Source of the DNA: Gammaproteobacteria bacterium
GTDB lineage: Bacteria; Pseudomonadota; Gammaproteobacteria; SZUA-152
Direction of reading: 5' to 3'
Length of the DNA stretch: 64,000 bases
NCBI GenBank assembly: GCA_013152545.1
Contig: JAADGF010000105.1
Location: forward strand, 153,950-217,949
Shown here: positions 47,410-57,012 of the stretch, piece after piece
How the letters are laid out: every line of letters starts with the position of its first letter
Position numbering within the stretch: position 1 is the stretch's first letter
The notes under the pieces: model-generated
Seen by the model: the letters and a program-made list of their open reading frames with translations, nothing else
Told to the model about the DNA's origin: nothing
Database searches by the model: none
Made by a program: the position numbers and the translations under genes

Positions 47410-48569
47410 GTAACACAAAAATTTATTCCGTATTGAATGATGTTTTTTTATGGAGTCAAAACCAAGGTTTTCGTGGCTATAACAAACATGATGGACTGAA
47501 CAGCCCCATATTAACGTTATTCTTAGGCTGGGGAAAATGGCCTCGTATTGTTGCAATTCAATCCGTCATGCGCTGCCCAATCAATCTCAGATCATTTTTT
47601 AACATAAAAAAAACCTATAACCCAAAAGGCTTGGCTTTATTTGCTCAAGGTTCACTAGATCTTTACCGATATACGCAAAACGAGCAACATCTACAAAATG
47701 CAGAAACGCTGCTTGGTATATTGCAGACCATTAAATCACCTGGAAAATGGTCAGGCAACTGCTGGGGGTATCATTACCCATGGCAAGATCCAGGTTTTTT
47801 TGCACCCGCAAATACTCCAAATGCAGTCGTAACCTGCTTTGTATGCGAAGCGTTTCTTGATGCCTATGAAGTCACCCAAAACTCGCAATACCTAGACACA
47901 GTAGCCAGGGCAATTGAGTTTTTTCTGAATGATCTCACTATTTTAAAAGATACTAATGAAGAGCTTTGCTTAGCATATATGCCGCTTCCAATGTCTATGC
48001 GCGTCTTAGATGTCAGCATATTAATAGGCAGTGTGATTGCAAGATTCGAGAAATATAAAAAAACGACCTGTTATCGCAACCACGCTGATCGCCTTGTCCG
48101 ATATGTAATAAATCAACAGACTGATTACGCTGCATGGTTTTACACCGACCCACCCGAAGATTCACGTATTACCCATGACAATTACCACACGGGATTTATT
48201 CTAGACGCGTTATTTCGATATATGAAATCAACGACTAATTTCTCATACAATGACTACTATATCAACGGGCTCGAATATTACGCCAAACATCTTTTCAATA
48301 AAAACGGCTCTCCCAAGTGGATGCATAACAAAGATTATCCCTTCGACATTCACGGCGCAGCCCAAGGTATAATTACCTTTAGCCCACATATGGAAAAATT
48401 TCCTGACCTTGCCAACTCAATAGCAGCATGGGCAATCGATAATATGTACACAGGAAACGGGCGATTTTATTATCAAAAAACCCGCTACTATACAAAAAAA
48501 TTTACGTTATTACGGTGGTGTAATGCCTGGATGTATCGTGCCTTAGCAAAGCTTTACCGTTACAAATAG
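47391..48569 (+). CDS. Alpha/alpha-toroid protein of a polysaccharide locus
   Basis: A 392-aa soluble protein rich in Trp and Tyr with repeated helix pairs (GLALFAQGSLDLYRYTQN, AVVTCFVCEAFLDAYEVTQN, FILDALFRYMKST, GAAQGIITFSP), as in (alpha/alpha)6-toroid hydrolases, lyases and epimerases. I do not see a diagnostic catalytic motif. It overlaps the asparagine synthetase gene and ends the co-directional run begun at 41674. Role in trimming or modifying the glycan is inferred. Confidence 0.55.
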   Translation: MAETKLSNTKIYSVLNDVFLWSQNQGFRGYNKHDGLNSPILTLFLGWGKWPRIVAIQSVMRCPINLRSFFNIKKTYNPKGLALFAQGSLDLYRYTQNEQHLQNAETLLGILQTIKSPGKWSGNCWGYHYPWQDPGFFAPANTPNAVVTCFVCEAFLDAYEVTQNSQYLDTVARAIEFFLNDLTILKDTNEELCLAYMPLPMSMRVLDVSILIGSVIARFEKYKKTTCYRNHADRLVRYVINQQTDYAAWFYTDPPEDSRITHDNYHTGFILDALFRYMKSTTNFSYNDYYINGLEYYAKHLFNKNGSPKWMHNKDYPFDIHGAAQGIITFSPHMEKFPDLANSIAAWAIDNMYTGNGRFYYQKTRYYTKKFTLLRWCNAWMYRALAKLYRYK

Positions 48570-48589
48570 GATTAACAAATGGTAACCAC

Positions 48590-48751
48590 CGACACTACTC
48601 AGCTTACCTTTGATTTGCTTGATTACTGCTTTAAAAGCTGCGTCAAAATCCTCATTCACATTGGTAAACGCCACACTTTTTACCTTGTTTTCGAACAAAT
48701 CAATGGCAGTTAGAACCATTACTGAACATTTAAATAATCAAGCTGAGTAGT
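48590..48751 (-). pseudogene. Remnant with inverted-repeat ends
   Basis: ACTACTCAGCTT (48594-48605) and AAGCTGAGTAGT (48740-48751) are perfect inverted repeats around 134 bp. Inside, the minus strand from ATG 48719 is protein-like (MVLTAIDLFENKVKSV, then NEDFDAAFKAVIKQIKGKL). The first part (IDLFENKV) resembles the stretch following the other repeat copy near 62.14 kb (IAFELFKNK). Likely a decayed mobile-element fragment. Confidence 0.4.
48713..48750 (-). repeat. 38-bp repeat, copy 1 (inverted relative to 62 kb)
   Basis: On the minus strand the sequence starts CTACTCAGCTTGATTATTTA and matches 62098-62135 with only six or so mismatches near the far end. Confidence 0.65.
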
Positions 48752-48932
48752 TACTCGAGAACAAGGCGTCAGTTCAGCTTGTGCAATGGAATTTCTTTTC
48801 AGTGGCGATTTTCCAAGAAAATTATTGATATAAGCAGAGGCTAAACCGCTAATTGATTAATATTAAATTATAACGTAAAAACATTAAGAATTACTGACAA
48901 CAGGTTACTAAGGAACTACTTTACATCACATT
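48752..48932. other. Intergenic AT-rich region
   Basis: AT-rich spacer before the glycosyltransferase at 48933, presumably holding its promoter. No gene or repeat recognised. Confidence 0.4.
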
Positions 48933-50261
48933 ATGAATATGAAAAACGTGCTAATTATTACCTACTATTGGCCACCGGCCGGAGGGATCGCGGTACAAAG
49001 AATAACTAAATTTTGCAAACACCTTACCGAATTTGGTTGGAGACCTATAATTTTAACTGTTAGGAATGGTAATTATGAAAGCATAGACAACTCTTTGATC
49101 GACGACATAGTACATATTGAAAACGTTTACCATGCCTACTCGATAGAACCACATATTTTTTACAACAAAATAGGCTCCTTAATAAAAACAACGAAAAAAG
49201 ATAGTCGGAGCCCTTCGATAAAACATCCCAAACGCTCAAAATATGCGACATTTGCTGATTATATTCGCCTGAACTTATTTATCCCTGATTCTCGCATTGG
49301 ATGGCTACACAATGCGTATCGATGTGGCCAAAAAATAATTAAAACACATAAACCGGATTTAATATTTTCTACAGCCCCTCCCTACACGCCACACTTGATT
49401 GCCATGAAATTACACAAACACTCAGGCATACCTTGGATAGCGGATTTCAGGGATCCTTGGGTAGAAAGCACACTTTACAACACAGTAAAAAGATTAGGTC
49501 TCGTAAAAGCAATAAACAGAAGATTAGAAAGAAAAGTGGTATCCAATGCAACAGCATTAACCTTTACAGGCCCAAAGCTGCGAGATCACTATATTAATGA
49601 TTCAAAATACGATTTCTCCAAAAAAGCCCATGTCATTACCAATGGGTACGACACACAAGACATACCTGAAACAATTACAAGTACATCCGGAAGATTTTAT
49701 ATCACTTATTTTGGCTCGTTATACACTCGGCGATTTCACCCAGCCTTTTTCCAAACCTTGAGCCAATTAATTAAAACCAATCAAGAGTTATCAAACAATC
49801 TTTGTTTGAGATTTATTGGAAATGTCGACACAGAAATTAAAAGCACTCTATCTTCTATTATACCAAACAATAACCTAAAATTTGATAATTATATACCTTA
49901 CAAGAACGCTATAAAGCGACTCTATGCCCCTCAGCTACTACTATTAATCATTGATAAAGTACCCTTTAACGACAATATTACATTAGGCAAGGTATTTGAC
50001 TATCTACCAACGGGCAACCCTATCATTGGCATAGGCCCCACCAAAGGTGATACAGCTCTTATCATCCAGTCAACAAAAACGGGGAAAGTATTTGATTATA
50101 ATGACCAGCAATCGATAGAAAAATATATCATTGAAAAATACAACAGATGGAAAGAAGGTAACTTACACAGCAGTCCTTGTAATTTATCAACGTTTCATCG
50201 AATAAATTTAACCAAGCATTTAGCGGATATATTTGATCGTACAACAAAACCATTCCTTTAG
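48933..50261 (+). CDS. GT4-like glycosyltransferase
   Basis: A 442-aa GT-B protein. The N-terminal half begins NVLIITYYWPPAGGIAVQRITKF, a common start in this group, and contains IWATAP-like FSTAPPYTPHLIAMKLHK and WIADFRDPWVES. The C-terminal half has ITYFGSLYTRR and the acceptor region IIGIGPTKGDTA. It adds a sugar in surface-polysaccharide synthesis; donor unknown. It is the only plus-strand gene of this AT-rich block and is convergent with the next. Confidence 0.8.
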   Translation: MNMKNVLIITYYWPPAGGIAVQRITKFCKHLTEFGWRPIILTVRNGNYESIDNSLIDDIVHIENVYHAYSIEPHIFYNKIGSLIKTTKKDSRSPSIKHPKRSKYATFADYIRLNLFIPDSRIGWLHNAYRCGQKIIKTHKPDLIFSTAPPYTPHLIAMKLHKHSGIPWIADFRDPWVESTLYNTVKRLGLVKAINRRLERKVVSNATALTFTGPKLRDHYINDSKYDFSKKAHVITNGYDTQDIPETITSTSGRFYITYFGSLYTRRFHPAFFQTLSQLIKTNQELSNNLCLRFIGNVDTEIKSTLSSIIPNNNLKFDNYIPYKNAIKRLYAPQLLLLIIDKVPFNDNITLGKVFDYLPTGNPIIGIGPTKGDTALIIQSTKTGKVFDYNDQQSIEKYIIEKYNRWKEGNLHSSPCNLSTFHRINLTKHLADIFDRTTKPFL

Positions 50262-50335
50262 CAGAAACACGATTGGATGTATACAGCTTTCAAATAAATC
50301 ATGCTTTATACACCGTTTAAATTACCGTTTCACCT

Positions 50336-51490
50336 CTATAATTTTAGTAATTTTATCACAATTTGTAAAAATTTTTCCTGATTGTATTCTGCGCTTAATT
50401 TTCGCGCAGCCACACCGCTATTGTATTTCAATTTAACAATAGACTCCTGGTCGAGTTGATTAATCAAACCCGCTAAAGAATCCACCGTATAATCCTGACT
50501 TATTAATCCACATTTCTCTTTAGCCACTAAACTCGCCATCCCGGGTGTTGGCCAAATAGCAACGGCCAATCGTGCTTGCACAAACTCTAAAAGTTTATTC
50601 GGCAATGCATTTTTGTGATTGAAATTTACAGGGGCTAACATATAAATACCGATATCGTATTTATTAATGGTTCTTGCTATTTTCTCGGGCGGCACTGAAC
50701 CTATAAATTTAATTCGGCCGTTACCCTTAGCTTGTTCGACCAACCGCTGATAATATTGAGGACTAGTTGGTACAAGCATTAAATCTAAAGTAAACCGATC
50801 ATCGAGTTTATCAATTAACTCAAGCATTAAATCTAAGTTTCTTGATTTGTTTATTCCACCATGATACACCAACCTGATTGACCTTGGGTCCACTTTGGTT
50901 GGCTCCAAGTCTTCATAAAATGGCGCATTGGTTATTAACGCTGAATGAACATTATAATTTCCTCTATAAGCCTCCACTAGCCCGTCGCTCACGGTAGTCA
51001 TCGCATCTATTTTATTTAAGTAGCGCTTGCAGAGGTAATGCATGTATTTTTGAAAAAAAAACCGAAATCTCCAATTGTCTTCAAACTGTAAAGGATAGTA
51101 CTCATGCGCGTCGAGAAAAATTGTTGTATTTTCTGTTTTCAATTCGAAAGACAACGGCAATGTCTCTACCTCATTTGCAATAATTAAGTCATATTTTTTT
51201 TTAAATGAATGTTTTTTTAGAAATCCAGCTGCTCCAAAACTTGGGTCAAAAGTTTCAAAATTACTCAATTTCAAATGACATGCTGCTCGCAGTTTCTGTA
51301 AAAATGTAGGAGAGTATGGCATTCTTACATAGTGAATGGACGAGGCTGAAAATGAGCAATCCCCAAATCCAGCAATAGTAATAGAAAGATTTTTTATTTT
51401 TTCCAGAAATTTCAGTTGCCGCAAAACACGGCCGTCCCTAGCCAATAAGGAGTAAGATATTATTAGTATATTTTTCTCAGTTTCAGGCAT
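50336..51490 (-). CDS. GT4-like glycosyltransferase
   Basis: A 384-aa GT-B enzyme with NILIISYSLLARDGRVLRQ at the start, LIANEVETLPLSFEL in the acceptor half, and the nucleotide-sugar half IRLVYHGGINKSRNLDLMLELIDKL ... YDIGIYMLAPVNFNHKNALPNKLLEF, where ALPNKLLE matches the GT4 E-x7-E region. Last gene of the minus-strand run; 47 bp after the epimerase. Confidence 0.85.
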   Translation of the reverse strand: MPETEKNILIISYSLLARDGRVLRQLKFLEKIKNLSITIAGFGDCSFSASSIHYVRMPYSPTFLQKLRAACHLKLSNFETFDPSFGAAGFLKKHSFKKKYDLIIANEVETLPLSFELKTENTTIFLDAHEYYPLQFEDNWRFRFFFQKYMHYLCKRYLNKIDAMTTVSDGLVEAYRGNYNVHSALITNAPFYEDLEPTKVDPRSIRLVYHGGINKSRNLDLMLELIDKLDDRFTLDLMLVPTSPQYYQRLVEQAKGNGRIKFIGSVPPEKIARTINKYDIGIYMLAPVNFNHKNALPNKLLEFVQARLAVAIWPTPGMASLVAKEKCGLISQDYTVDSLAGLINQLDQESIVKLKYNSGVAARKLSAEYNQEKFLQIVIKLLKL

Positions 51491-51537
51491 TACAATATAG
51501 CCAAGTGTTTTATTTCTATTATACTAAAGTATTTTAT

Positions 51538-52614
51538 TTAAGCTAACAAATGGCTAACAATTAAATTAGAAGCATTCCCTTTACCATACAAATGATCACT
51601 AATAGTGCCAGGAAAGCTAGCTACAGATACTGCTTCAGTTATTTTATTTTTACAAGTCCCAACAAGCTTTACAGCACCTGATTTTTCCAGCTCAGCCCAT
51701 TCAGTTTCTTCTCTAGTGACAACACAAGGTACTTTGTAGAAATATGCCTCTTTTTGAACACCACCTGAGTCGGTGACAATTACATTCGCATGCTTCTCTA
51801 ACATTAGCATATCAAGATAACCAACAGGGTTTATTACAAATAATCTCTTTTTTACGCTATCGAGAAAATCATAATTTTTTAAATATTTTCGCGTCCGTGG
51901 GTGTAGCGGCACAACAACCGTAGTATTGCTAGCTATCTCAATCAATGCATTAAATATTTCTTTTAGTTTTTGTTGAGAATTGGTGTTTTCCGCACGATGT
52001 ATAGTTGCCAGCACGTACGACTGAGACTGAATTTTATAAAGCTCAAGTATATTACTTTTTAGTTGAGCTCGCTCTAAAAAAAATACTGATGAATCATACA
52101 TCACATCACCGACCAACTTGATTTTATTTTTTAAAATACCCTCATTTTCTAAATTATTAACAGCTGTAATTGTTGGCGTAAATAACATATTTGATGCATG
52201 GTCTGTCAATATTCTATTTAACTCTTCGGGCATTTTTCGATTGTAAGAACGCAAGCCAGCCTCCACATGAGCTACTGGAATATGTAATTTAGCCGCTGCT
52301 AACGCACCCGCCAACGTGGAATTAGTATCCCCATACACCAGCACCCAATCTGGTTTCTCTTTAATGAGGACGTCATCAATAGACTGTAACATGCGCCCGG
52401 TTTGCTTGCTGTGCGTGTCTGAACCAATACCTAAATTATAGTGCGGTTCAGGAATATCCAATTCATCGAAAAACACAGAAGACATTTCGTTATCATAATG
52501 TTGCCCAGTATGAACTAATACTTCTTGAATCGAATCGTTTTTGGAGAGAATTCTGGATACAGACGATGCTTTTACAAACTGTGGACGCGCGCCAATGATT
52601 GTAATTATTTTCAA
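51538..52614 (-). CDS. wbpI: UDP-sugar 2-epimerase, WbpI/WecB family
   Basis: A 358-aa non-hydrolysing epimerase: IITIIGARPQFVKAS, VHTGQHYDNEMS, YGDTNSTLAGALAAAKLHIPVAHVEAGLRSYN, PLHPRT and VTDSGGVQKEA. The signature TEWAELEKSGAVKLVG and LYGKGNAS look more like WbpI (UDP-GlcNAc3NAcA 2-epimerase) than WecB, consistent with wbpB, wbpD and wbpE homologues in the window. TTG 52614 gives the usual family N-terminus with GGTGG upstream; an in-frame TTG at 52632 is the alternative. Confidence 0.8.
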   Translation of the reverse strand: MKIITIIGARPQFVKASSVSRILSKNDSIQEVLVHTGQHYDNEMSSVFFDELDIPEPHYNLGIGSDTHSKQTGRMLQSIDDVLIKEKPDWVLVYGDTNSTLAGALAAAKLHIPVAHVEAGLRSYNRKMPEELNRILTDHASNMLFTPTITAVNNLENEGILKNKIKLVGDVMYDSSVFFLERAQLKSNILELYKIQSQSYVLATIHRAENTNSQQKLKEIFNALIEIASNTTVVVPLHPRTRKYLKNYDFLDSVKKRLFVINPVGYLDMLMLEKHANVIVTDSGGVQKEAYFYKVPCVVTREETEWAELEKSGAVKLVGTCKNKITEAVSVASFPGTISDHLYGKGNASNLIVSHLLA

Positions 52615-52657
52615 GAAACCACCAATTTCCAAAAAAACTGGAGGATTTTCAAAACCA

Positions 52658-54049
52658 CTATTTCATAAGGCATTCGATAATTTCTCTTTCTTTAGGATCT
52701 AAATAACGAGTATTGTGCCAAAGGAAAATAAAGTTACCATTATACTTTTTACAGCGCTCTTTTAGGGTTAGCACATAGTGCAGCGCATCTTCTTGCGAAC
52801 TAATCCCCATATATCGGTCATCCAAAACGGTGCATTCCATCACAATGAGCGGCTTTTCCTTTATGTTCAGTTTGCAGATTTTCCTTACATCGAATGCAGT
52901 ATATTCATAACATGTACCACAACGAAACCCCGCATGATCGGAATAAGATAATGTCGTATCATAGTCTAAGCCCACTTTGTCCAAATTGGCAAAAGTATCC
53001 GGTGTTTTCCAGCGTAAAAAATGTTGTCTCGCCCCCCACGTATTTTGTTTTATGCCAAGTTGATCGCAGATTTCTAGCAAAAAATTGAATTCTTTCTGGA
53101 GTTGCTTGAAGGATATATATGAATCGTAGCTACCATGAAGTCCAATTTTATGCCCTCTATTATGTATTTTTTTTAATAAACCAGTGATCTCCGGAGATCC
53201 CAACAAATAGTTGCCATCATATATTGGATGTGTATTATCTGCTAAAAAATAAAAACTTGATTTCAAGCCATAACACTCACTCAAGTCCATCATGTCATCA
53301 AACACAAAATAAGGATCAACTTCTATCCGCCCTCTTCGCACTTGCAGCCATTGTGTTGCTTTAACAAGAGCATATCTGGGGTTTCTCCTTACGAGAACGT
53401 CCGCTCCAAAACTTAATAGCAACTTTCCAAGTGACTTTCCTTTAAGTGCAAAAGGTCTATCCACGTCGTGCGTCGGTTTTACTTTAAAGCTATGATTTTT
53501 CCGTTTGAGACTAGGCCACAGGCGTAACATGCAAGCCCATAAGACTTCTATATACTCATTGACAATTGGCCTATCAATAAAGTTTTCTTGAAATGCTACT
53601 GAGGAACTAGCTGGAAATCTTTGGTGACAATCTATCTCTGATCGTACTGCTTCTTCATATCGAGTTAACATAAAAAAAATCGAACCGAAAATATCGAACT
53701 TTAAGTGAATTAATAAACCACTTATCATGAGACATTGATCATCTTCACTTGCCGGCCCATAAATCACTGGAAGATTTTCATACACCGTGTTTACTTCAGG
53801 CAATTCTTCAGAGACTTTCCATATTTTAAGAGGTAGCTTAGGTAAGCTAGATTCACTTAACCAATTGTGTTGCGCTTGAGAAAAAAAACAGTCTACAATG
53901 CGCAAAATTTTTCCTGAGTCTCGAATCTCTACACCATCTACATCTGACCGTTCTATCACTTCAAAACGAAGGCCTAAAAATTCACTCAAAATCACATCCA
54001 CAATGTATCGACGTGCGTTGGAAAAACCTCGTGGCAAAATAACTAACAT
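52658..54049 (-). CDS. Polysaccharide deacetylase-like protein
   Basis: A 463-aa protein. The N-terminal about 190 residues are of a type seen ahead of deacetylase domains. The C-terminal part is a NodB-like carbohydrate esterase: KPTHDVDRPFAL (metal-binding Asp), GHKIGLHGSYDSY (HxxxS/H motif) and late FLWHNTRYLD. Likely de-N-acetylates a sugar residue. It begins 6 bp after the ATP-grasp gene. Confidence 0.75.
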   Translation of the reverse strand: MLVILPRGFSNARRYIVDVILSEFLGLRFEVIERSDVDGVEIRDSGKILRIVDCFFSQAQHNWLSESSLPKLPLKIWKVSEELPEVNTVYENLPVIYGPASEDDQCLMISGLLIHLKFDIFGSIFFMLTRYEEAVRSEIDCHQRFPASSSVAFQENFIDRPIVNEYIEVLWACMLRLWPSLKRKNHSFKVKPTHDVDRPFALKGKSLGKLLLSFGADVLVRRNPRYALVKATQWLQVRRGRIEVDPYFVFDDMMDLSECYGLKSSFYFLADNTHPIYDGNYLLGSPEITGLLKKIHNRGHKIGLHGSYDSYISFKQLQKEFNFLLEICDQLGIKQNTWGARQHFLRWKTPDTFANLDKVGLDYDTTLSYSDHAGFRCGTCYEYTAFDVRKICKLNIKEKPLIVMECTVLDDRYMGISSQEDALHYVLTLKERCKKYNGNFIFLWHNTRYLDPKEREIIECLMK

Positions 54050-54055
54050 GCTTAC

Positions 54056-55087
54056 TTATTTCGTAATGTGCTTTATTTTGAATATTGGATTTCTCAAATT
54101 TCGAATACGCTTAGAAAAATTTGTAAGCACCGTGCGTAAAATTCGTTCTCGATTAACCCAGGTACATCGGCGATGCCTTACAAGCTCCAAAACAAAGCGA
54201 CAGATACCTAGACGCAATAATCGATTTAGAAAAACCATGCATTGGTTTGTTGCTGTATTCCAGTTTTCTCCAAACAATCGAGTTGTAAATTCATGATTAT
54301 TTCTTAACATCAATTCAAGCGAAGCCCAAAATTTGGCGTTAACTTCCATGAATACAAAATCATCCCTCACAGAACAATACTTAAACTCTATCAGCCCCCA
54401 ACCTGAATAAGCTATGGCTCGCAACAACTGATCCGCGTGTCGGCTCAACTGTTCACACTCTATTTCCTCGACAACGACGCCTGATCCTCCTGTCTCAGGG
54501 TAACTTAGGTGCTCTAGTTGAATGGTTCTTGTTACCACTTCACCTTTATTCGCGAGGAATCCCATAGCATAGGTGCCAGGAGTATCTATATATTCCTGAT
54601 AGATAAGACAGTCTGAATGTGCCATTGTTGGAAGCTCGGCAGCGCACCTTGCCACCCCACGCGGTGCTGCTCCACCTTCAACGCTTGGTTTATAAAATAC
54701 GGGAAATGTCACTATTTCCTCTCTTGAGCGATATGTTTTAGGTACTGGAATTTTTAGTTGGCTAGCCAACTCTACCATTTTAATTTTGTCGTATACATAC
54801 AGCACCTTTGAGTCTAGGTATGCATCTCCCAGCTTAACGCCTGCTTGTTGCTCCAATAATTGGCGTGTCGATCGTGAACCCGTCGGGATAACTAATTCAT
54901 ACTCACCTAATTTTTTGCTTATAACAGCATCAAGCTCCAGCAATTCATCGAAGAATCTAGATCTCCAAAAACGAGGTTTTTGGCCTATAAACCCTCCTGT
55001 GATATGAGTTCCATGATGATTTTTTTTAAAATAACGGGCTAATGTACCGGCTTGATCAAGATTTGGCTCCAAAATCAATATTTTCAT
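54056..55087 (-). CDS. ATP-grasp carboxylate-amine ligase
   Basis: A 343-aa enzyme: pre-ATP-grasp Rossmann part (MKILILEPNLDQAGTLARYF), ATP-binding VPKTYRSREEIVTFPVFYKPSVEGGAAPRGV, and metal-binding FVFMEVNAKFWASLEL. Such proteins couple ATP to amide or peptide bond formation; here it probably attaches an amino acid or amine to a glycan sugar. ATGA overlap with the methyltransferase gene upstream. Confidence 0.8.
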   Translation of the reverse strand: MKILILEPNLDQAGTLARYFKKNHHGTHITGGFIGQKPRFWRSRFFDELLELDAVISKKLGEYELVIPTGSRSTRQLLEQQAGVKLGDAYLDSKVLYVYDKIKMVELASQLKIPVPKTYRSREEIVTFPVFYKPSVEGGAAPRGVARCAAELPTMAHSDCLIYQEYIDTPGTYAMGFLANKGEVVTRTIQLEHLSYPETGGSGVVVEEIECEQLSRHADQLLRAIAYSGWGLIEFKYCSVRDDFVFMEVNAKFWASLELMLRNNHEFTTRLFGENWNTATNQCMVFLNRLLRLGICRFVLELVRHRRCTWVNRERILRTVLTNFSKRIRNLRNPIFKIKHITK

Positions 55088-55797
55088 TTTGCAAGTTCAA
55101 CTAAACATGCTACACGTTCCACACTATGCCATGGAAGCATACGGTATAAATGTGGCACAAGATACGGGCTTAATCGAACCAGCGGATTTGGTAAGCGTTT
55201 TATTTTTTCATAATATAATCGATCAACAACACCCCCAAATTTCAAAAATTTTATGCTTCTAATCGGCTCATTAGACTTCAATATAAGATCTTCAATCTCC
55301 ATCGGTTTGAAAAATCGAATATCGTAAATAGGGTCATGAGACATTTTGGAGTGAAACTTCTTACTTAACAGCACATTTAAGCTGTTATGCACAATAATTA
55401 ACACGTAACACGAAGCAACACGAGCCTGCTCTTTAAATAACCGTATAATTTCATTGTTATCCTGAAAAAGAACGAAAAACCCATTATGGAACACGAGATC
55501 GTATGAATTGGATTTAAAGGGAAGAGAAAATGCATCCGCTTGCCGAAACTCAACGCCGGTGTTACCGTAGTCTTTAATTAAACGGTTGATTAGCTGTTCT
55601 TCGTAGTCGACAGCAGTGCACTTATAATTCCTTTTTTCCAGGCACATAGAATCTCGGGCACTTCCACTAGCAACTTCCAACACATTTTGGATGTTATTTA
55701 ACGCGAGACTATCTATAAAATAACCGGCTCTAGGAGGAGCAGTCACGTAAGTTTCAAAGTGATCACTCCAGCTTTCTCGCCATTCATTTACTTTCAT
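55084..55797 (-). CDS. SAM-dependent methyltransferase
   Basis: A 237-aa class I methyltransferase with motif I VLEVASGSARDSMCL, acidic strand CTAVDYEE, and motif post DAFSLPFKSNSYDLVFHNG. It is the first gene of the run continuing with the ATP-grasp, deacetylase, epimerase and glycosyltransferase genes. Substrate unknown, probably a sugar or its amide. Confidence 0.8.
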   Translation of the reverse strand: MKVNEWRESWSDHFETYVTAPPRAGYFIDSLALNNIQNVLEVASGSARDSMCLEKRNYKCTAVDYEEQLINRLIKDYGNTGVEFRQADAFSLPFKSNSYDLVFHNGFFVLFQDNNEIIRLFKEQARVASCYVLIIVHNSLNVLLSKKFHSKMSHDPIYDIRFFKPMEIEDLILKSNEPIRSIKFLKFGGVVDRLYYEKIKRLPNPLVRLSPYLVPHLYRMLPWHSVERVACLVELAK

Positions 55798-56145
55798 AGA
55801 CCGCCCAAAATATTGGTGAATTGTTTATGTCTCAGCACACAACAATATAGAACCATACTAAACCCTTTAAATAAACTATCCCATAGCAAGCAGCAGGGAA
55901 TAAACCCCCAGGAGATAAAAAAAACACCTGCAGTGCTATTAAAATGCAGGAATCAAGTATAAATTTTATGTCTGCCTTGCATTTAGCCGCTCAATAATGA
56001 TCGGATCTGTGACTATCTAAAAATTTTCTGAGAACAATTACGATTTTTACCTTAGTTCAAATCAGTTAACTTTGTGTAATAAGAGTAGAAGCGATCGGAG
56101 TGTTTTCTTTGGTTCACACAAACATGCAATTTCATGATATTTACT
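55798..56145. other. Intergenic region
   Basis: About 350 bp upstream of the methyltransferase, expected to hold the promoter of the 55.8-50.3 kb minus-strand operon. No gene-like frame, repeat or strong hairpin is seen. Confidence 0.4.
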
Positions 56146-57012
56146 TCAATCCAGTTGATGCTTTTCATACCAATTGCGCCATATATCTCTTGAAATATAC
56201 AGCCAAGACGGATATCTGTCTTTAATTTCACTAATTTTTTTCATTCTAACTATGATTATGTCTCCTCGTTCAAAAAAATAGTTATTCCCTCTAACTAGGT
56301 TTAAGACATCCATGGCTTTAGAAATTAAGTTAGCCACAGTTACCGATAACCCCCTGTTCAGATTAAAAGTTGTTGAAAACTCGACTTCAAAGCCAGATGC
56401 ATCAGCGAGTAAATTAATTTCCTCCGGCGTATAAAGTCTGTTATGTCGATTAGCATCCAGACCATTATAGGGCTCTTTGTATGGATTGATTGCTAACAAA
56501 TAGTTTATCAAAACCTGCGATTTTATCGCATTTGGAGTAGACAGCACCAAATACCCCCCTTTTTTCAATATTCTATTAATCTCTAACATAACCTTCATAG
56601 GATCAACGCTGAAATGTTCTAGAACTTCCAGTAACAACACAGTATCGACCGATTCATCTTTTATTGATAAATTGGATTTTTCAATGTCGCAAATACAGAC
56701 TTTCACATTAACTTCTTCGGCTTGTGGCAATTTTTCTAGTTTGCGCGACAGTGTGTCCCAGTCATAATTTGCAACCGCCGTAATGTCTTTGTAGTTCAAT
56801 AATTCTGCATATAGCGAAAGCATAGGCGCATAGCAGCCTATATCCACAAGCTCCATGCGTTCCTTGTTTTGCGGTATTACTTCCAGTGTCTTACATATTC
56901 TTTTTATAGTTGACCTAGTAAATATATGTTCAAAAAGCTTTTCATTCGTAATATTGAATGGACTTTTTCTAAGTATAGAAAGTATAGCTTCATACTCAAT
57001 TATATTATTCAT
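56146..57012 (-). CDS. SAM-dependent methyltransferase
   Basis: A 288-aa class I methyltransferase: motif I MELVDIGCYAPMLSLYAELL, KVCICDIEKSNLSIKDESVDTVLLLEVLEHFS and ILKKGGYLVLSTPNA, typical of Methyltransf_11-type enzymes in surface-sugar loci. Start overlaps the flippase stop by one base (TAATG), so the two are coupled. Confidence 0.85.
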   Translation of the reverse strand: MNNIIEYEAILSILRKSPFNITNEKLFEHIFTRSTIKRICKTLEVIPQNKERMELVDIGCYAPMLSLYAELLNYKDITAVANYDWDTLSRKLEKLPQAEEVNVKVCICDIEKSNLSIKDESVDTVLLLEVLEHFSVDPMKVMLEINRILKKGGYLVLSTPNAIKSQVLINYLLAINPYKEPYNGLDANRHNRLYTPEEINLLADASGFEVEFSTTFNLNRGLSVTVANLISKAMDVLNLVRGNNYFFERGDIIIVRMKKISEIKDRYPSWLYISRDIWRNWYEKHQLD